In this document: one piece after another, positions 1-8,954 of the stretch
How the letters are laid out: the number at the start of each line of letters is the position of its first letter
Position numbering within the stretch: the first letter of the stretch is position 1
Source: an uncultured Acidimicrobiaceae bacterium
GTDB taxonomy: Bacteria; Actinomycetota; Acidimicrobiia; Acidimicrobiales; Ilumatobacteraceae
Direction of reading: 5' to 3'
DNA: 64,000 bases
NCBI GenBank assembly: GCA_903919455.1
Contig: CAIXIJ010000005.1
Span: 1-64,000, forward strand
Notes under the pieces: model-generated
What the model was told of the DNA's origin: nothing
The model's input: the letters and a program-made list of their open reading frames with translations, nothing else
Database searches by the model: none
Position numbers and translations under genes: made by a program

Positions 1-16
1 CCTTGCCCCAACTTCC

Positions 17-910
17 CTAGTTGCTCCAGATGTGGATTTTGCCGTCCTGCACAACACGCGGCGGCATCTCGGTGGCGAAGCGGCGGGTGACGCCGACCTT
101 CTCCTCGATGGGCCGAGTGCGCAGCGTGGTGCCCACCCAGTGGGCGCGCTTGGCCAGGAGCAGTCCCACGTTCACCGGGGTGCGGCCACCGCCCATCAGT
201 CCGACCTGCACGATGGTGCCGCGCAGTGCCACGGCCTGGAGATTGCGGTCGATCTCCTCGCCACCGATGACGTCGAGCACCACGTCGAAACCGCCGGGCA
301 CCGCAGCCGTGGCATCGGCCAGCCAATCGTGCGGTGAGCGTTCGAGCACCAGATCGGCACCGAGGTCGCGGCACACTTGGGCCTTGCCGGATGAGCACGT
401 GACTGCGATACGCGCCCCAATGGCCTTCGCGATCTGAATCGCTGCGGTACCAACGCCGCTGGCCCCAGCGTGCACCAGTGCCCACCGACCACTCGAGAGC
501 CCGCCCTGCAACACCAGGGCATCCCACGCGGTGAGGAAGACCTCCGGCACCGCAGCGGCCTCGTGCAACGACAGTCCGGCGGGCACCGCCAGCAACTGAC
601 GCTCGTGGGTGGCAATGCGCTCGGCGTAGGCGCCACCGGCCTCGATGCCCATCACGCGATCACCCACCCGCCACATCGATGCCCGCTCGCCCACCGCCGC
701 CACCGTGCCGGCGAACTCGAGCCCGGGGATCTCGGGGGTGCGACCCCGCGGGTCGGGGTACAGCCCCATGCGCTGCAGGAGGTCGGCCCGGTTCAGCGCT
801 GTGGCTGCGATGTCGACGAGCACTTCGTCGGGTCCGGGCACCGGGTCGGCCACCTCGGCAATGGTCAGTACCTCTGGGCCACCATGTGAATTCAGGACTA
901 CAGCACGCAT
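17..910 (-). CDS. Zinc-type NAD(P)H:quinone oxidoreductase (MDR superfamily), apparently short at the C-terminus
   Basis: N-terminal MRAVVLNSHGGPEVLTIAEV, EFAGTVAAVG and VHAGASGVGTAAIQIAKA motifs; 297 aa, shorter than typical ~325 aa homologues. Confidence 0.88.
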   Translation of the reverse strand: MRAVVLNSHGGPEVLTIAEVADPVPGPDEVLVDIAATALNRADLLQRMGLYPDPRGRTPEIPGLEFAGTVAAVGERASMWRVGDRVMGIEAGGAYAERIATHERQLLAVPAGLSLHEAAAVPEVFLTAWDALVLQGGLSSGRWALVHAGASGVGTAAIQIAKAIGARIAVTCSSGKAQVCRDLGADLVLERSPHDWLADATAAVPGGFDVVLDVIGGEEIDRNLQAVALRGTIVQVGLMGGGRTPVNVGLLLAKRAHWVGTTLRTRPIEEKVGVTRRFATEMPPRVVQDGKIHIWSN

Positions 911-970
911 GGCTGCAGTCTCACACGCAGCGTTCGCACACGCATCACGTAGGCGACGCGCTGCACGATC

Positions 971-1486
971 TCAGGCTGGCCAGGCTGGCCAGGCAGCGCG
1001 CAGTTTCTCTGCGGAGAACGACAACGGCTCGGGCAGCGTGCGCGCTTCTGCCACCGACGTCATGAAGTTGCCGTCACCGTTCCAGCGCGGCACCACATGC
1101 ACGTGAAGGTGCTCGCTGATACTGCCGCCGGCGGCACGACCCATGTTGATGCCCACGTTCACGCCACCAGGCCGATACGCGGCCTTCACCGCCCGGACCG
1201 CAACGGTGACGGCCGACCACAGTTCGGTCGCTTCCTCCGACGTAAGGGCCTCGAGGTCGCCGACCTCGCGGTATGGCAACACCATCAGATGCCCTGAGGT
1301 GTAGGGGAAGGCGTTCAAGATCGCAAACGTGCACCGACCGCGCCACAGGATGTGCGCCGTTTCATCGGACATTCCCGAGGCCAGTATCTGCGTGAAGACA
1401 CTGCCCTCTTCGCCAGTCGTTCGGTCGCCCGATTCATTCACGTAGCGCGCACGCCACCCGTTCCAGATGTGGTCCAACCCAGTCAC
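971..1486 (-). CDS. HIT family hydrolase / AP4A phosphorylase-like
   Basis: Histidine triad HLHVHVVPRW; upstream FPYTSGHLMVLPYREVGDL. Confidence 0.9.
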   Translation of the reverse strand: MTGLDHIWNGWRARYVNESGDRTTGEEGSVFTQILASGMSDETAHILWRGRCTFAILNAFPYTSGHLMVLPYREVGDLEALTSEEATELWSAVTVAVRAVKAAYRPGGVNVGINMGRAAGGSISEHLHVHVVPRWNGDGNFMTSVAEARTLPEPLSFSAEKLRAAWPAWPA

Positions 1487-1503
1487 GAGGCGAACCTACC
1501 CGT

Positions 1504-3351
1504 TTAGGTTCCGGCGGGCAGCGACAACACCAGCCGCACCCTGGCCGGGTCGGTGGTGTCGTCGCGAACCTCTACCACCATGTCGAGGGCTCGAGCCATA
1601 CTCCGTGCCACCGCGAGACCGAGCCCCGCGCCGGGAATGGTGTGGGTCTTCACGAACGGCAGCCAGACCGACTGCACCATCGGCGACGCCGCATCGACAA
1701 CGAACTCCACCCCGGCTCGGGTGCCACGAGCGAACGGCCGAACCTCCAATGGGTCGAGCGCGGCATCCAGGGAGGCACCCGCCAGCAGGGTGGCGGTGAG
1801 CCGGAATCGTGATGGGTCGGTGCGCAATGTGGTGGGAACCGACTCGCTGTCGGCCAGGTACATCACCACACCTTCACGCCACCACGCCTGCGTCGCGGCA
1901 ACCGCCACCACCGCTTCGGCAAGCTCGCGGGTGGTGACCTCTTGGTGCTCGAGGCGAAGCAACCCTTGGTCCAACTGGCTCAGCAGCATCAAGTCGTCGA
2001 CGATCTGGACCATTCGGCTCACACCGCTTTCGAGGTGACCCAGATACATCACTGCCGGCTCAGACAGATGCAGACCGCTGAGCAATTGGCTGTAACCGTG
2101 GATGACGTTCAGCGGCGATCGCATCTCGTGACTCACCCTGGAGAGGAAGGAGCGCTGCGCGTCGGCTGTTGCCGACACGGTCGCAAGTTCGGTGCGGGCC
2201 GCCAACTCGTCGGTGCGCTCGACGAACTCGAGCACAAATCGGTCGCCCGCCACCACGAGCGTGAACTCGATACTGCGCTCCCGACCATCCGGAGCGAACA
2301 CCGGCACCCATCCCGAGCGAATCTGTTCTCCTGTGTCGACCATCGCCTGCGCCATGTCGACAAGGTCGACGGACGACAAGGCGGCAGTGACATCGAGCGA
2401 CGATCGACCAGCCGCGCTATGACTGTGACCCGCTGATGACCACAGCAGCACCATCCGCACCAGATGCCGCCCCATGAACTGCGGTTCGTACACGGCGATC
2501 GAGCCGAAGGCCCCGTCGGCCACGGCCCGCAGCACCCGATCACTGCGCTCGAGTTCCAGCAGTGCCACTTCGCGCGATGTGAGTTCGCGTACCGACACCA
2601 TCATCTGCCCGGCGCCAACGTCGGTGAAGGTGGCCTCCAGAGAGACTCGCCGAGCCAGCACGTCGCGCTGCAGCAATCGACGAACCGGTGCGCCAGCTCG
2701 CAGGGCTTCTGCCACCTCGATCAACGATTGATCCATTACCTCGGCCACGCGCTTGCCGAGACGGAACGACGGCTCGGCCAAAAGAGCACGGGGATTCGCG
2801 TAGGACAGTACGAAGTGAAGGTCGTCGGGCTCGGACTCCACCAAAATCAGGCCATCGCCACTGCTCTCCGCCATCAATCGGAACCGTGCGTCGGCCGAGG
2901 CGAGCTGCTCCCCCGTCGTTCGGTCGGCCGACACCTGCACCACATAGCTGCCAGCCCGCATGGTGGCCACTTCGTAGCGCACGTGAGTAGGCACACCGTC
3001 GGTGAACCCTCGACGCTCGATGCGATACGGCTCGGGACGACCGCCCGACCAAGCGAGATTGGCCGCGTCGAGGGCATCGTGGAGATCAACGAACACGGTG
3101 GAGACGAGCACACCTTCGAGGATGTGCTCCGCCAATGGCACCCGTCGGGCCGCCTCATTCACGTACACGATCTCGAGATCGTTGATGGATCCAGCGGAGT
3201 CGAAGACCGGCGTATAGAGATACACCGCCTGCTGCAGCGCATCGCTGTCGATGAGCAACCGAACGCCTGCGTCGCCAAGCACTGCGATCGCCGAAGCCGG
3301 GCTGGCCTCTGCCCCCTCGGAAGGGGAGCCTGTGGAAGAGGTGGGAGTCAT
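1504..3351 (-). CDS. PAS-domain sensor histidine kinase
   Basis: H-box FLSRVSHEMRSPLNVIHGYSQLL and C-terminal GLGLAVARSMARAL; ORF open to 3363 but ATG at 3351 preferred (TATGCT -10-like upstream). Confidence 0.85.
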   Translation of the reverse strand: MTPTSSTGSPSEGAEASPASAIAVLGDAGVRLLIDSDALQQAVYLYTPVFDSAGSINDLEIVYVNEAARRVPLAEHILEGVLVSTVFVDLHDALDAANLAWSGGRPEPYRIERRGFTDGVPTHVRYEVATMRAGSYVVQVSADRTTGEQLASADARFRLMAESSGDGLILVESEPDDLHFVLSYANPRALLAEPSFRLGKRVAEVMDQSLIEVAEALRAGAPVRRLLQRDVLARRVSLEATFTDVGAGQMMVSVRELTSREVALLELERSDRVLRAVADGAFGSIAVYEPQFMGRHLVRMVLLWSSAGHSHSAAGRSSLDVTAALSSVDLVDMAQAMVDTGEQIRSGWVPVFAPDGRERSIEFTLVVAGDRFVLEFVERTDELAARTELATVSATADAQRSFLSRVSHEMRSPLNVIHGYSQLLSGLHLSEPAVMYLGHLESGVSRMVQIVDDLMLLSQLDQGLLRLEHQEVTTRELAEAVVAVAATQAWWREGVVMYLADSESVPTTLRTDPSRFRLTATLLAGASLDAALDPLEVRPFARGTRAGVEFVVDAASPMVQSVWLPFVKTHTIPGAGLGLAVARSMARALDMVVEVRDDTTDPARVRLVLSLPAGT

Positions 3352-3413
3352 TCGCCGACGCAAGCATAGACCGTGGCGTTAGTACCACCGACCGCGGCAT
3401 TAGACTGGAGGGA

Positions 3414-4892
3414 ATGACACCCGGCGGCTTCATTCCCGAGTTCGTCGATGCGATGCACGTTGGCATGTGGTCGATCGACCAAGACGGTGTCACCACCTAC
3501 GTCAACCGACGCATTGTCGAGATGCTGACGGTACCTGCCGATGAAATCGTCGGGCGTCCGGTACTCGATTTCTTTCCAGAGCACGAGCGTGCCGACATTT
3601 TGATGCGCCTTCGCCAGCGCCGCGATCAGGTGAGCGACCATTACGACGTACATCTCCAGCGGCCCGACGGATCGCTGGTCCCCGTGCGCGTCAGCGGGAG
3701 CCCGTTGATGGTGAATGGCGAATTCAAGGGCTCTATTGCTGCCGTCACCGATCTCTCCGATCTCGAATCTGCCGCCAACGCGATGGAACGCGCATTGCGC
3801 TCGGCAGAGGCCACCAGCCTCTCCGCGACGCGTCTGCTCTCTTGGGTCAGCCACGAGCTCCGCACCCCGCTGAACGCCATCTCCGGATTTGCGCAGTTGC
3901 TTGAACAGTCCGTCTCTGAACCATCGCAGCGAGCGATGGCCTCGAGCATCCTGGCAGCCGGCGCACACGTAAACGGCTTGGCACAGGACTTGCTGGATTA
4001 CTCAAAAGCGGAAGCCGGCATGCTCGAGCCCGACCTCACCACCGTCGCCATGCGCGACGTCCTCGACCGGGCGCTGTCATTGTCGGTCACCCTTGCGCGG
4101 GAAAACGACGTCACCATCGAGATGCACGTGGCCGACGAATGCGTCGTCGCCGATCAGCGGCGTCTCGTGCAGTCCATCCTGAATCTGCTCTCCAACGCGA
4201 TCAAGTACGGCGGACGAGGCTCACGGGTCGTCGTGCAGACAACCACCGAGAACGACCGCGTGCGCTGTTCCATCACCGATGAAGGTCCGGGGATCCCGCC
4301 TGCAGTGCAGCAGCGCGCGTTCGCTGCGTTCGAGCGGCTCGACAATGCATCGAACATCGACGGTGTCGGCCTCGGATTGTCGATCGCCGACTCCTACGTG
4401 CGATCGATGCACGGCTCGCTCACCGTGAGCAGCCCCGCCGGTGCGGGGGCCACGTTCACCATCGAACTGCCAGTCGCTGGCGGACCGACCGACCAGCCGA
4501 CCGCACCGGGCGAAGCGAGGCCCGCCAACAGTGGTCTGGTGTTGTACGTCGAGGACGAACCGCTGAATGCGTCGCTCGTCGAAAGCATCATCGGGCTGCT
4601 CCCGGGCCGCAGCCTGCACGTGGAGCCAACAGTGGCAGGTGGCATCGAGGCAGCCGACCGGCTACGGCCTGCACTCGTGCTGCTCGACCTCAACCTGCCG
4701 GACGGCTCCGGCTTCGACGTGCTTGCCGCAATCCGAGCGAATCCAGCACTCACCGGTCTTCCGGTGTTCATTCTCAGCGCCGACGCCACCGAGCAAACCA
4801 CCGGCAGGGCGCTGCAGTTGGGCGCCGACCGGTTCATCAGCAAGCCGTTCAATCTCAAGGAATTCGTCGATTTGGTCGAATCGGCCACGTAA
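3414..4892 (+). CDS. PAS-HisKA-HATPase-REC hybrid histidine kinase
   Basis: H-box LSWVSHELRTPLNAISGFAQLL, DEGPGIPPAVQQRAF, GVGLGLSIADSYV, C-terminal receiver LVLLDLNLPDGSG. Confidence 0.92.
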   Translation: MTPGGFIPEFVDAMHVGMWSIDQDGVTTYVNRRIVEMLTVPADEIVGRPVLDFFPEHERADILMRLRQRRDQVSDHYDVHLQRPDGSLVPVRVSGSPLMVNGEFKGSIAAVTDLSDLESAANAMERALRSAEATSLSATRLLSWVSHELRTPLNAISGFAQLLEQSVSEPSQRAMASSILAAGAHVNGLAQDLLDYSKAEAGMLEPDLTTVAMRDVLDRALSLSVTLARENDVTIEMHVADECVVADQRRLVQSILNLLSNAIKYGGRGSRVVVQTTTENDRVRCSITDEGPGIPPAVQQRAFAAFERLDNASNIDGVGLGLSIADSYVRSMHGSLTVSSPAGAGATFTIELPVAGGPTDQPTAPGEARPANSGLVLYVEDEPLNASLVESIIGLLPGRSLHVEPTVAGGIEAADRLRPALVLLDLNLPDGSGFDVLAAIRANPALTGLPVFILSADATEQTTGRALQLGADRFISKPFNLKEFVDLVESAT

Positions 4893-4937
4893 ACGTCCTC
4901 GCCCGACAGGCGCGCTGCCTCAACTGGGTGTAGCGTT

Positions 4938-5168
4938 TTGTCCGACGGGTGGAGCGGGTCCGACCGTCAGGCGGGAATGATGGCGATGTTGTCACCAGCG
5001 TTGAACGACGCACGGACGAGAGTGGGTCCTGGTGTGCTGCGTGCCTCGGCGACCGCGTTGAGTGACGAGGTTGCGCTTGCCGCGACATGGGCTGCGATTC
5101 GAGGTCAAGATCGTCCGGTATTGATGAATATCCCTAGTGTCCTCGAATCTGTGTTGGTACAACGATGA
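4938..5168 (+). CDS. Possible small upstream ORF coupled to the secreted-protein gene
   Basis: 76 aa from TTG (63 aa from ATG at 4980); stop overlaps the next ATG as ATGA. Weak codon bias, no recognisable domain. Confidence 0.2.
   Translation: MSDGWSGSDRQAGMMAMLSPALNDARTRVGPGVLRASATALSDEVALAATWAAIRGQDRPVLMNIPSVLESVLVQR
5096..5149. promoter_or_regulatory. Inverted repeat upstream of secreted-protein operon
   Basis: GATTCGAGG (5096-5104) and CCTCGAATC (5141-5149), perfect 9-bp arms, 16 bp before ATG 5165. Confidence 0.45.
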
Positions 5169-5614
5169 CCATGCAGATGCGGATGCGGGTAGCCATCGGA
5201 GTGGTCAGTGCCGGTGCACTGATGTCGGCTGCCGTGCCCACCGCGTCAGCCGTGCAGTCGGTCACGGCGGGCACGAACAAATGCACGGTCACAGCGGTCG
5301 CTCCGACACTCGTGAAGACCACGCTCACGAGCAACTTCAAGGTCGTCTGCACCGTCAGTGGCGTCGTCACCCTGGAAATCGGCGTCGTCGAGATGGATGG
5401 CACGCTGGAGGACAAAGTCATTCCGATTGCCAGCAAGTCGGTATCGGTGGCGACCACGGCGAACAAGACGGTGACCGCCGTTGGGCCAAGTGGTACCTGT
5501 GTGAGCACAGAGACTGGAAATGAGGAGTACGCGACCAAGGTTCGCGTGAACATCTCTGGCAGGGTGTCCGCCTTCGACCGATCCGTGCCGATCAACGACC
5601 AGTACGCGTGCTGA
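5165..5614 (+). CDS. Secreted four-cysteine protein, paralogue 1
   Basis: Signal peptide MRMRVAIGVVSAGALMSAAVPTASA; motifs KCTVTA, VEMDGT, TGNEEYATKVRV, C-terminal Cys shared with the next ORF. Confidence 0.75.
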   Translation: MTMQMRMRVAIGVVSAGALMSAAVPTASAVQSVTAGTNKCTVTAVAPTLVKTTLTSNFKVVCTVSGVVTLEIGVVEMDGTLEDKVIPIASKSVSVATTANKTVTAVGPSGTCVSTETGNEEYATKVRVNISGRVSAFDRSVPINDQYAC

Positions 5615-6072
5615 ACCAGATGCGCACGCCGCACCGATTGCTCGCGCGGTTCGTCATGACTGTCGCCTGCGCCGCCGCAGTGGTCGCACCCGCCCAGGCC
5701 TTCGCCGCCGCCAGCACGGCATCTGGTACCGCAAAATGCACTGTCACAGCGCGCCACCCACGACTCGACACGCTCACCAACACCCTTCGGGGCTATGCCA
5801 GTGTTACCTGCAACGTGTCCACCGTGATTGGCCTGGAAACCAGTGTCGTCGAAATGGACGGCACGGCGGAAAGTGCCCTCGCCGTGGCCCGAGAGGTTCG
5901 TTGGGTCGCGGTGAATGGCGGTGTGGCCACGATGGTGATGACCGCTCGCGGTGTGTGCCTGAACACCGAACCGGGTAACGAAGAGTTCACCACCAAGGCG
6001 AGAGTGCTGCTCATGGGTAGTGTTTCGACGTGGGATCGAACGGTACCCGACCCGGATTCTTACCCCTGCTGA
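5608..6072 (+). CDS. Secreted four-cysteine protein, paralogue 2
   Basis: Signal peptide LLARFVMTVACAAAVVAPAQAFA; aligns with paralogue 1 across KCTVTA, VEMDGT, PGNEEFTTKARV, DRTVP, C-terminal Cys. GTG 5608 or ATG 5620 start. Confidence 0.75.
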   Translation: MLNQMRTPHRLLARFVMTVACAAAVVAPAQAFAAASTASGTAKCTVTARHPRLDTLTNTLRGYASVTCNVSTVIGLETSVVEMDGTAESALAVAREVRWVAVNGGVATMVMTARGVCLNTEPGNEEFTTKARVLLMGSVSTWDRTVPDPDSYPC

Positions 6073-8954
6073 TGGACGAAGTCGCCGCGCCTCGCAGTTC
6101 AGGCTCCGGGCGGAAATGGCCGGCGAGGTTGATGCTCGTCGCCCTTGCACCCTTGGCGGCCGCTGTTGCATGGTTCCCCACCGGCTTTCGGCTCGACGTG
6201 GCTGTCCTGGCCGTTGCTGCATCGTTCGGGGTCCTTCCGGGCGTCATTGCCGTCGTCGCCGGGGGCATCGCCGTTGCTATTCGCTCCCACGAAGTTTGGA
6301 GAGAAGCCGCACCGTTTCTTGCGGCCGTCATCGCTGCTCCGGGGCTCGCCATTCTCGGTCGGCGGCCCGCACGCAGCAACGCGCTACCCAGCCGAACTGC
6401 CGCGCGTTTGCTGATCGTCCTCGCCGGAGCCATCGTCCTGGGCTGGTTGGAGCATGTCGTCGAGTTTGGCGGGCTCCATTCACACGAGGGTCATGTGGCC
6501 TGGACTGCACTGCGTCTGCTGTGCGGCGCTCTCCTCGGGCTCGCCGTCATGTGGCGACCTCGCCGAAATCGCGACGCAAGCACCATGTTCCTGACCACCA
6601 TCGCCTCCCTCATCACGGTTGCGCTCGTGCTCATCACGCTGGGCTTCTGGTCTCGGCAGGACGAGCAGCTGCTGCACGTCACCGTCGACGCGACACAACA
6701 GGGTTTCTTGTTCTCCCTCGCCGACCAGATGAACGTGATCACCAACAAGGCAGAGACATCGCCGCAGGAACCCTTCACGGCTGAACGCTTCCCGCTGCTG
6801 ATGCAGCCGGTCGTGTTCGGCCACGTGGCGATTCCGGCGGCACAGTTGGTGTCGCTCGAAGCTGACGGCGCGAAGGTCCTGTCGACGGTGTCGTCGCTCG
6901 GCGGCGACTTCGAGTCGCGCTTCGATGCATGGACCACCCAGGCAGGCCCCGAACTCACTACCGCCGCCGACAGTGGGGTCGTCACCTATCTCGGCCTGGC
7001 ATCGCTGCCGCAACCAACGGGGGGCAACGACCCCTATCTCATCTACGGCACTGCGCTCCAACCGTATCCCGGACAACCGGAAGCGCCGCTGCACATGCTG
7101 GTCACTGCGGTCTCCATCCCTGTCATGGTTCAATCTGCCTCTGCATCGACTCTGGTGAACTCGGGCGACGCCGTACTCAGCGTGTATTCCGTGATCGACG
7201 GCAACCCCGTGATCCTGTGGAGCACCGAAAGTGACGCCGGCACTGCCGACAGCGCACTTGGAGGGTCGTTCACCCCAGCCGAAGCGCCGGTCGACCGCAC
7301 CGATGTCATGGCGTTGGCCACGTTCGGCGTGAACGACACCGTCTTCACGTTCGCTGCGGAGCCGGGAACCAACTTCGGCACGCCCCTGGGTTTCCGCCGA
7401 CTCGTGATTGCCCTGGAGGTGGTGGGCGGTCTGGTCGTGGTCGGCTTGATGCTGATGAATGGCGACAACCGCATGCGCCGCGAACGCGAGCGCATGCGTC
7501 GCGAAGGCCTGCTCGCAGCCGCGCTCGAAGGCTCCCCCGGTTGGACCTCGATCATCGATCTCTCCGATCGCGTCGTCATGGCGAACACCAGCGAATTGGG
7601 AATCGGAACCGGTGGCCATCTGAGCGATGTGCCGCTGTGGAGTTCCGACCATGAGACGGTGGTGTCCATCCTGAAGCTCGTGCACAGCGCACGCGACGGT
7701 GTGCCGAGCGACATGCAGTACATCTGGAGCCATCCGGATGATCCGAGCCACGCCATGCGCATCTTCGACATCGAGGCGCGCCCACTCCCCGACCCGACGC
7801 TGGTCTACCTCCAATGCGTCGACGTCACCGAGCATCGCGATCGGGCAATGCGTACCGCCCAATCCGAGCGAATGGAAGCCATCGGCGTACTCGCCGGCGG
7901 GCTGGCCCACGACTTCAACAACCTGCTGTTCATCACGCTCGGTTACCTGCAGATGCTGGAACGGCAGCAACTCATCACCGACGACCGCCAGTCGCATCTC
8001 TACGTCACCAGAGCCATCGAGGCCGTCGAGCGGGGGGCCGTGGTGGCCAAGAGCTTGCTGTCGTTCGCTCGTAGCCAACCGCTCACTGCCGTCACGGTGA
8101 ATCTCGGCGAGTTCATGGTCGATCTGCAACCGCTCATCGAGCAAGCGCTGGGATCCGCTCACCAGTTGGTGCTCGACACGGTGGGCGAAAAACTTGAGGT
8201 CGTGGTGGACCCTGGCCGCCTCTCGAGCAGCCTCCTCAATGCGGTCTTCAACTCCCGCGATGCGATGGAGGGACGCGGCGTGGTGGAGATTCGAGCCGAA
8301 CGCTGTGTGGCAGCGCCCATCGGCGGCGAAGCGCAAGCAGTGATCGGCCTCTCGATCCGCGACACGGGCAAAGGAATGTCGCCCGAAGTGCTCGCCCGCG
8401 TGTTCGAACCGTTCTTCACCACGAAACAGGTAGGCAGCGGCACCGGACTCGGATTGTCCACCCTGTACTCGTTCGCCCAACAGAGTGGCGGGTGGGCTGC
8501 CATCGACAGTATCGAGGGCGTCGGCACCACCGTGACGCTCTTCCTCCCGCCGGCAACGACCACAACGGCTGATCAGCCCGTGCGCATCACTCGCCGCGCC
8601 ACCCGCGCGCTGGTGGTGGATGATGAGGTGGCACTGGCCGACCTGGTGGCGGGTTGGCTCGACGACCTCGGGATGGAAACGCGTGTGGCCACCACCCCGG
8701 AAGCTGCCATCGCAACTGCAGAAGAGTTCGAGCCCGAGCTGCTCATATCCGACGCCAACCTGGGCGCAAGTATCGACGGACTCGAGTTAGCACGTATCCT
8801 CGTAGAGCGCGATCCCGCGCTCTTGGTGGTGTTCATGACCGGCTTCTCCGAAAGAATTCGCGCTCTGCAGGCCGCTGGCGTGGCCACACTGGCCAAGCCG
8901 TTCTCGCGTAACGACCTTGTGGCAAGCTTGGGATCGATGGAGCTGGGTACGTGA
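6072..8954 (+). CDS. Membrane hybrid histidine kinase (multi-TM N-terminus, extracytoplasmic domain, PAS-like, HisKA/HATPase, REC)
   Basis: Several hydrophobic N-terminal segments; H-box GGLAHDFNNLLFITLGYLQML; GSGTGLGLSTLYSFAQQSGG; receiver ALVVDDEVALAD...LLISDANLG. TGATG overlap with previous stop supports ATG 6072 over 6030. Confidence 0.9.
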   Translation: MDEVAAPRSSGSGRKWPARLMLVALAPLAAAVAWFPTGFRLDVAVLAVAASFGVLPGVIAVVAGGIAVAIRSHEVWREAAPFLAAVIAAPGLAILGRRPARSNALPSRTAARLLIVLAGAIVLGWLEHVVEFGGLHSHEGHVAWTALRLLCGALLGLAVMWRPRRNRDASTMFLTTIASLITVALVLITLGFWSRQDEQLLHVTVDATQQGFLFSLADQMNVITNKAETSPQEPFTAERFPLLMQPVVFGHVAIPAAQLVSLEADGAKVLSTVSSLGGDFESRFDAWTTQAGPELTTAADSGVVTYLGLASLPQPTGGNDPYLIYGTALQPYPGQPEAPLHMLVTAVSIPVMVQSASASTLVNSGDAVLSVYSVIDGNPVILWSTESDAGTADSALGGSFTPAEAPVDRTDVMALATFGVNDTVFTFAAEPGTNFGTPLGFRRLVIALEVVGGLVVVGLMLMNGDNRMRRERERMRREGLLAAALEGSPGWTSIIDLSDRVVMANTSELGIGTGGHLSDVPLWSSDHETVVSILKLVHSARDGVPSDMQYIWSHPDDPSHAMRIFDIEARPLPDPTLVYLQCVDVTEHRDRAMRTAQSERMEAIGVLAGGLAHDFNNLLFITLGYLQMLERQQLITDDRQSHLYVTRAIEAVERGAVVAKSLLSFARSQPLTAVTVNLGEFMVDLQPLIEQALGSAHQLVLDTVGEKLEVVVDPGRLSSSLLNAVFNSRDAMEGRGVVEIRAERCVAAPIGGEAQAVIGLSIRDTGKGMSPEVLARVFEPFFTTKQVGSGTGLGLSTLYSFAQQSGGWAAIDSIEGVGTTVTLFLPPATTTTADQPVRITRRATRALVVDDEVALADLVAGWLDDLGMETRVATTPEAAIATAEEFEPELLISDANLGASIDGLELARILVERDPALLVVFMTGFSERIRALQAAGVATLAKPFSRNDLVASLGSMELGT

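Noticed and set aside
6480-8480. 666-aa minus-strand ORF opposite the hybrid kinase
   Set aside because: Antisense shadow of a high-GC gene; the opposing frame has clear kinase and REC motifs.
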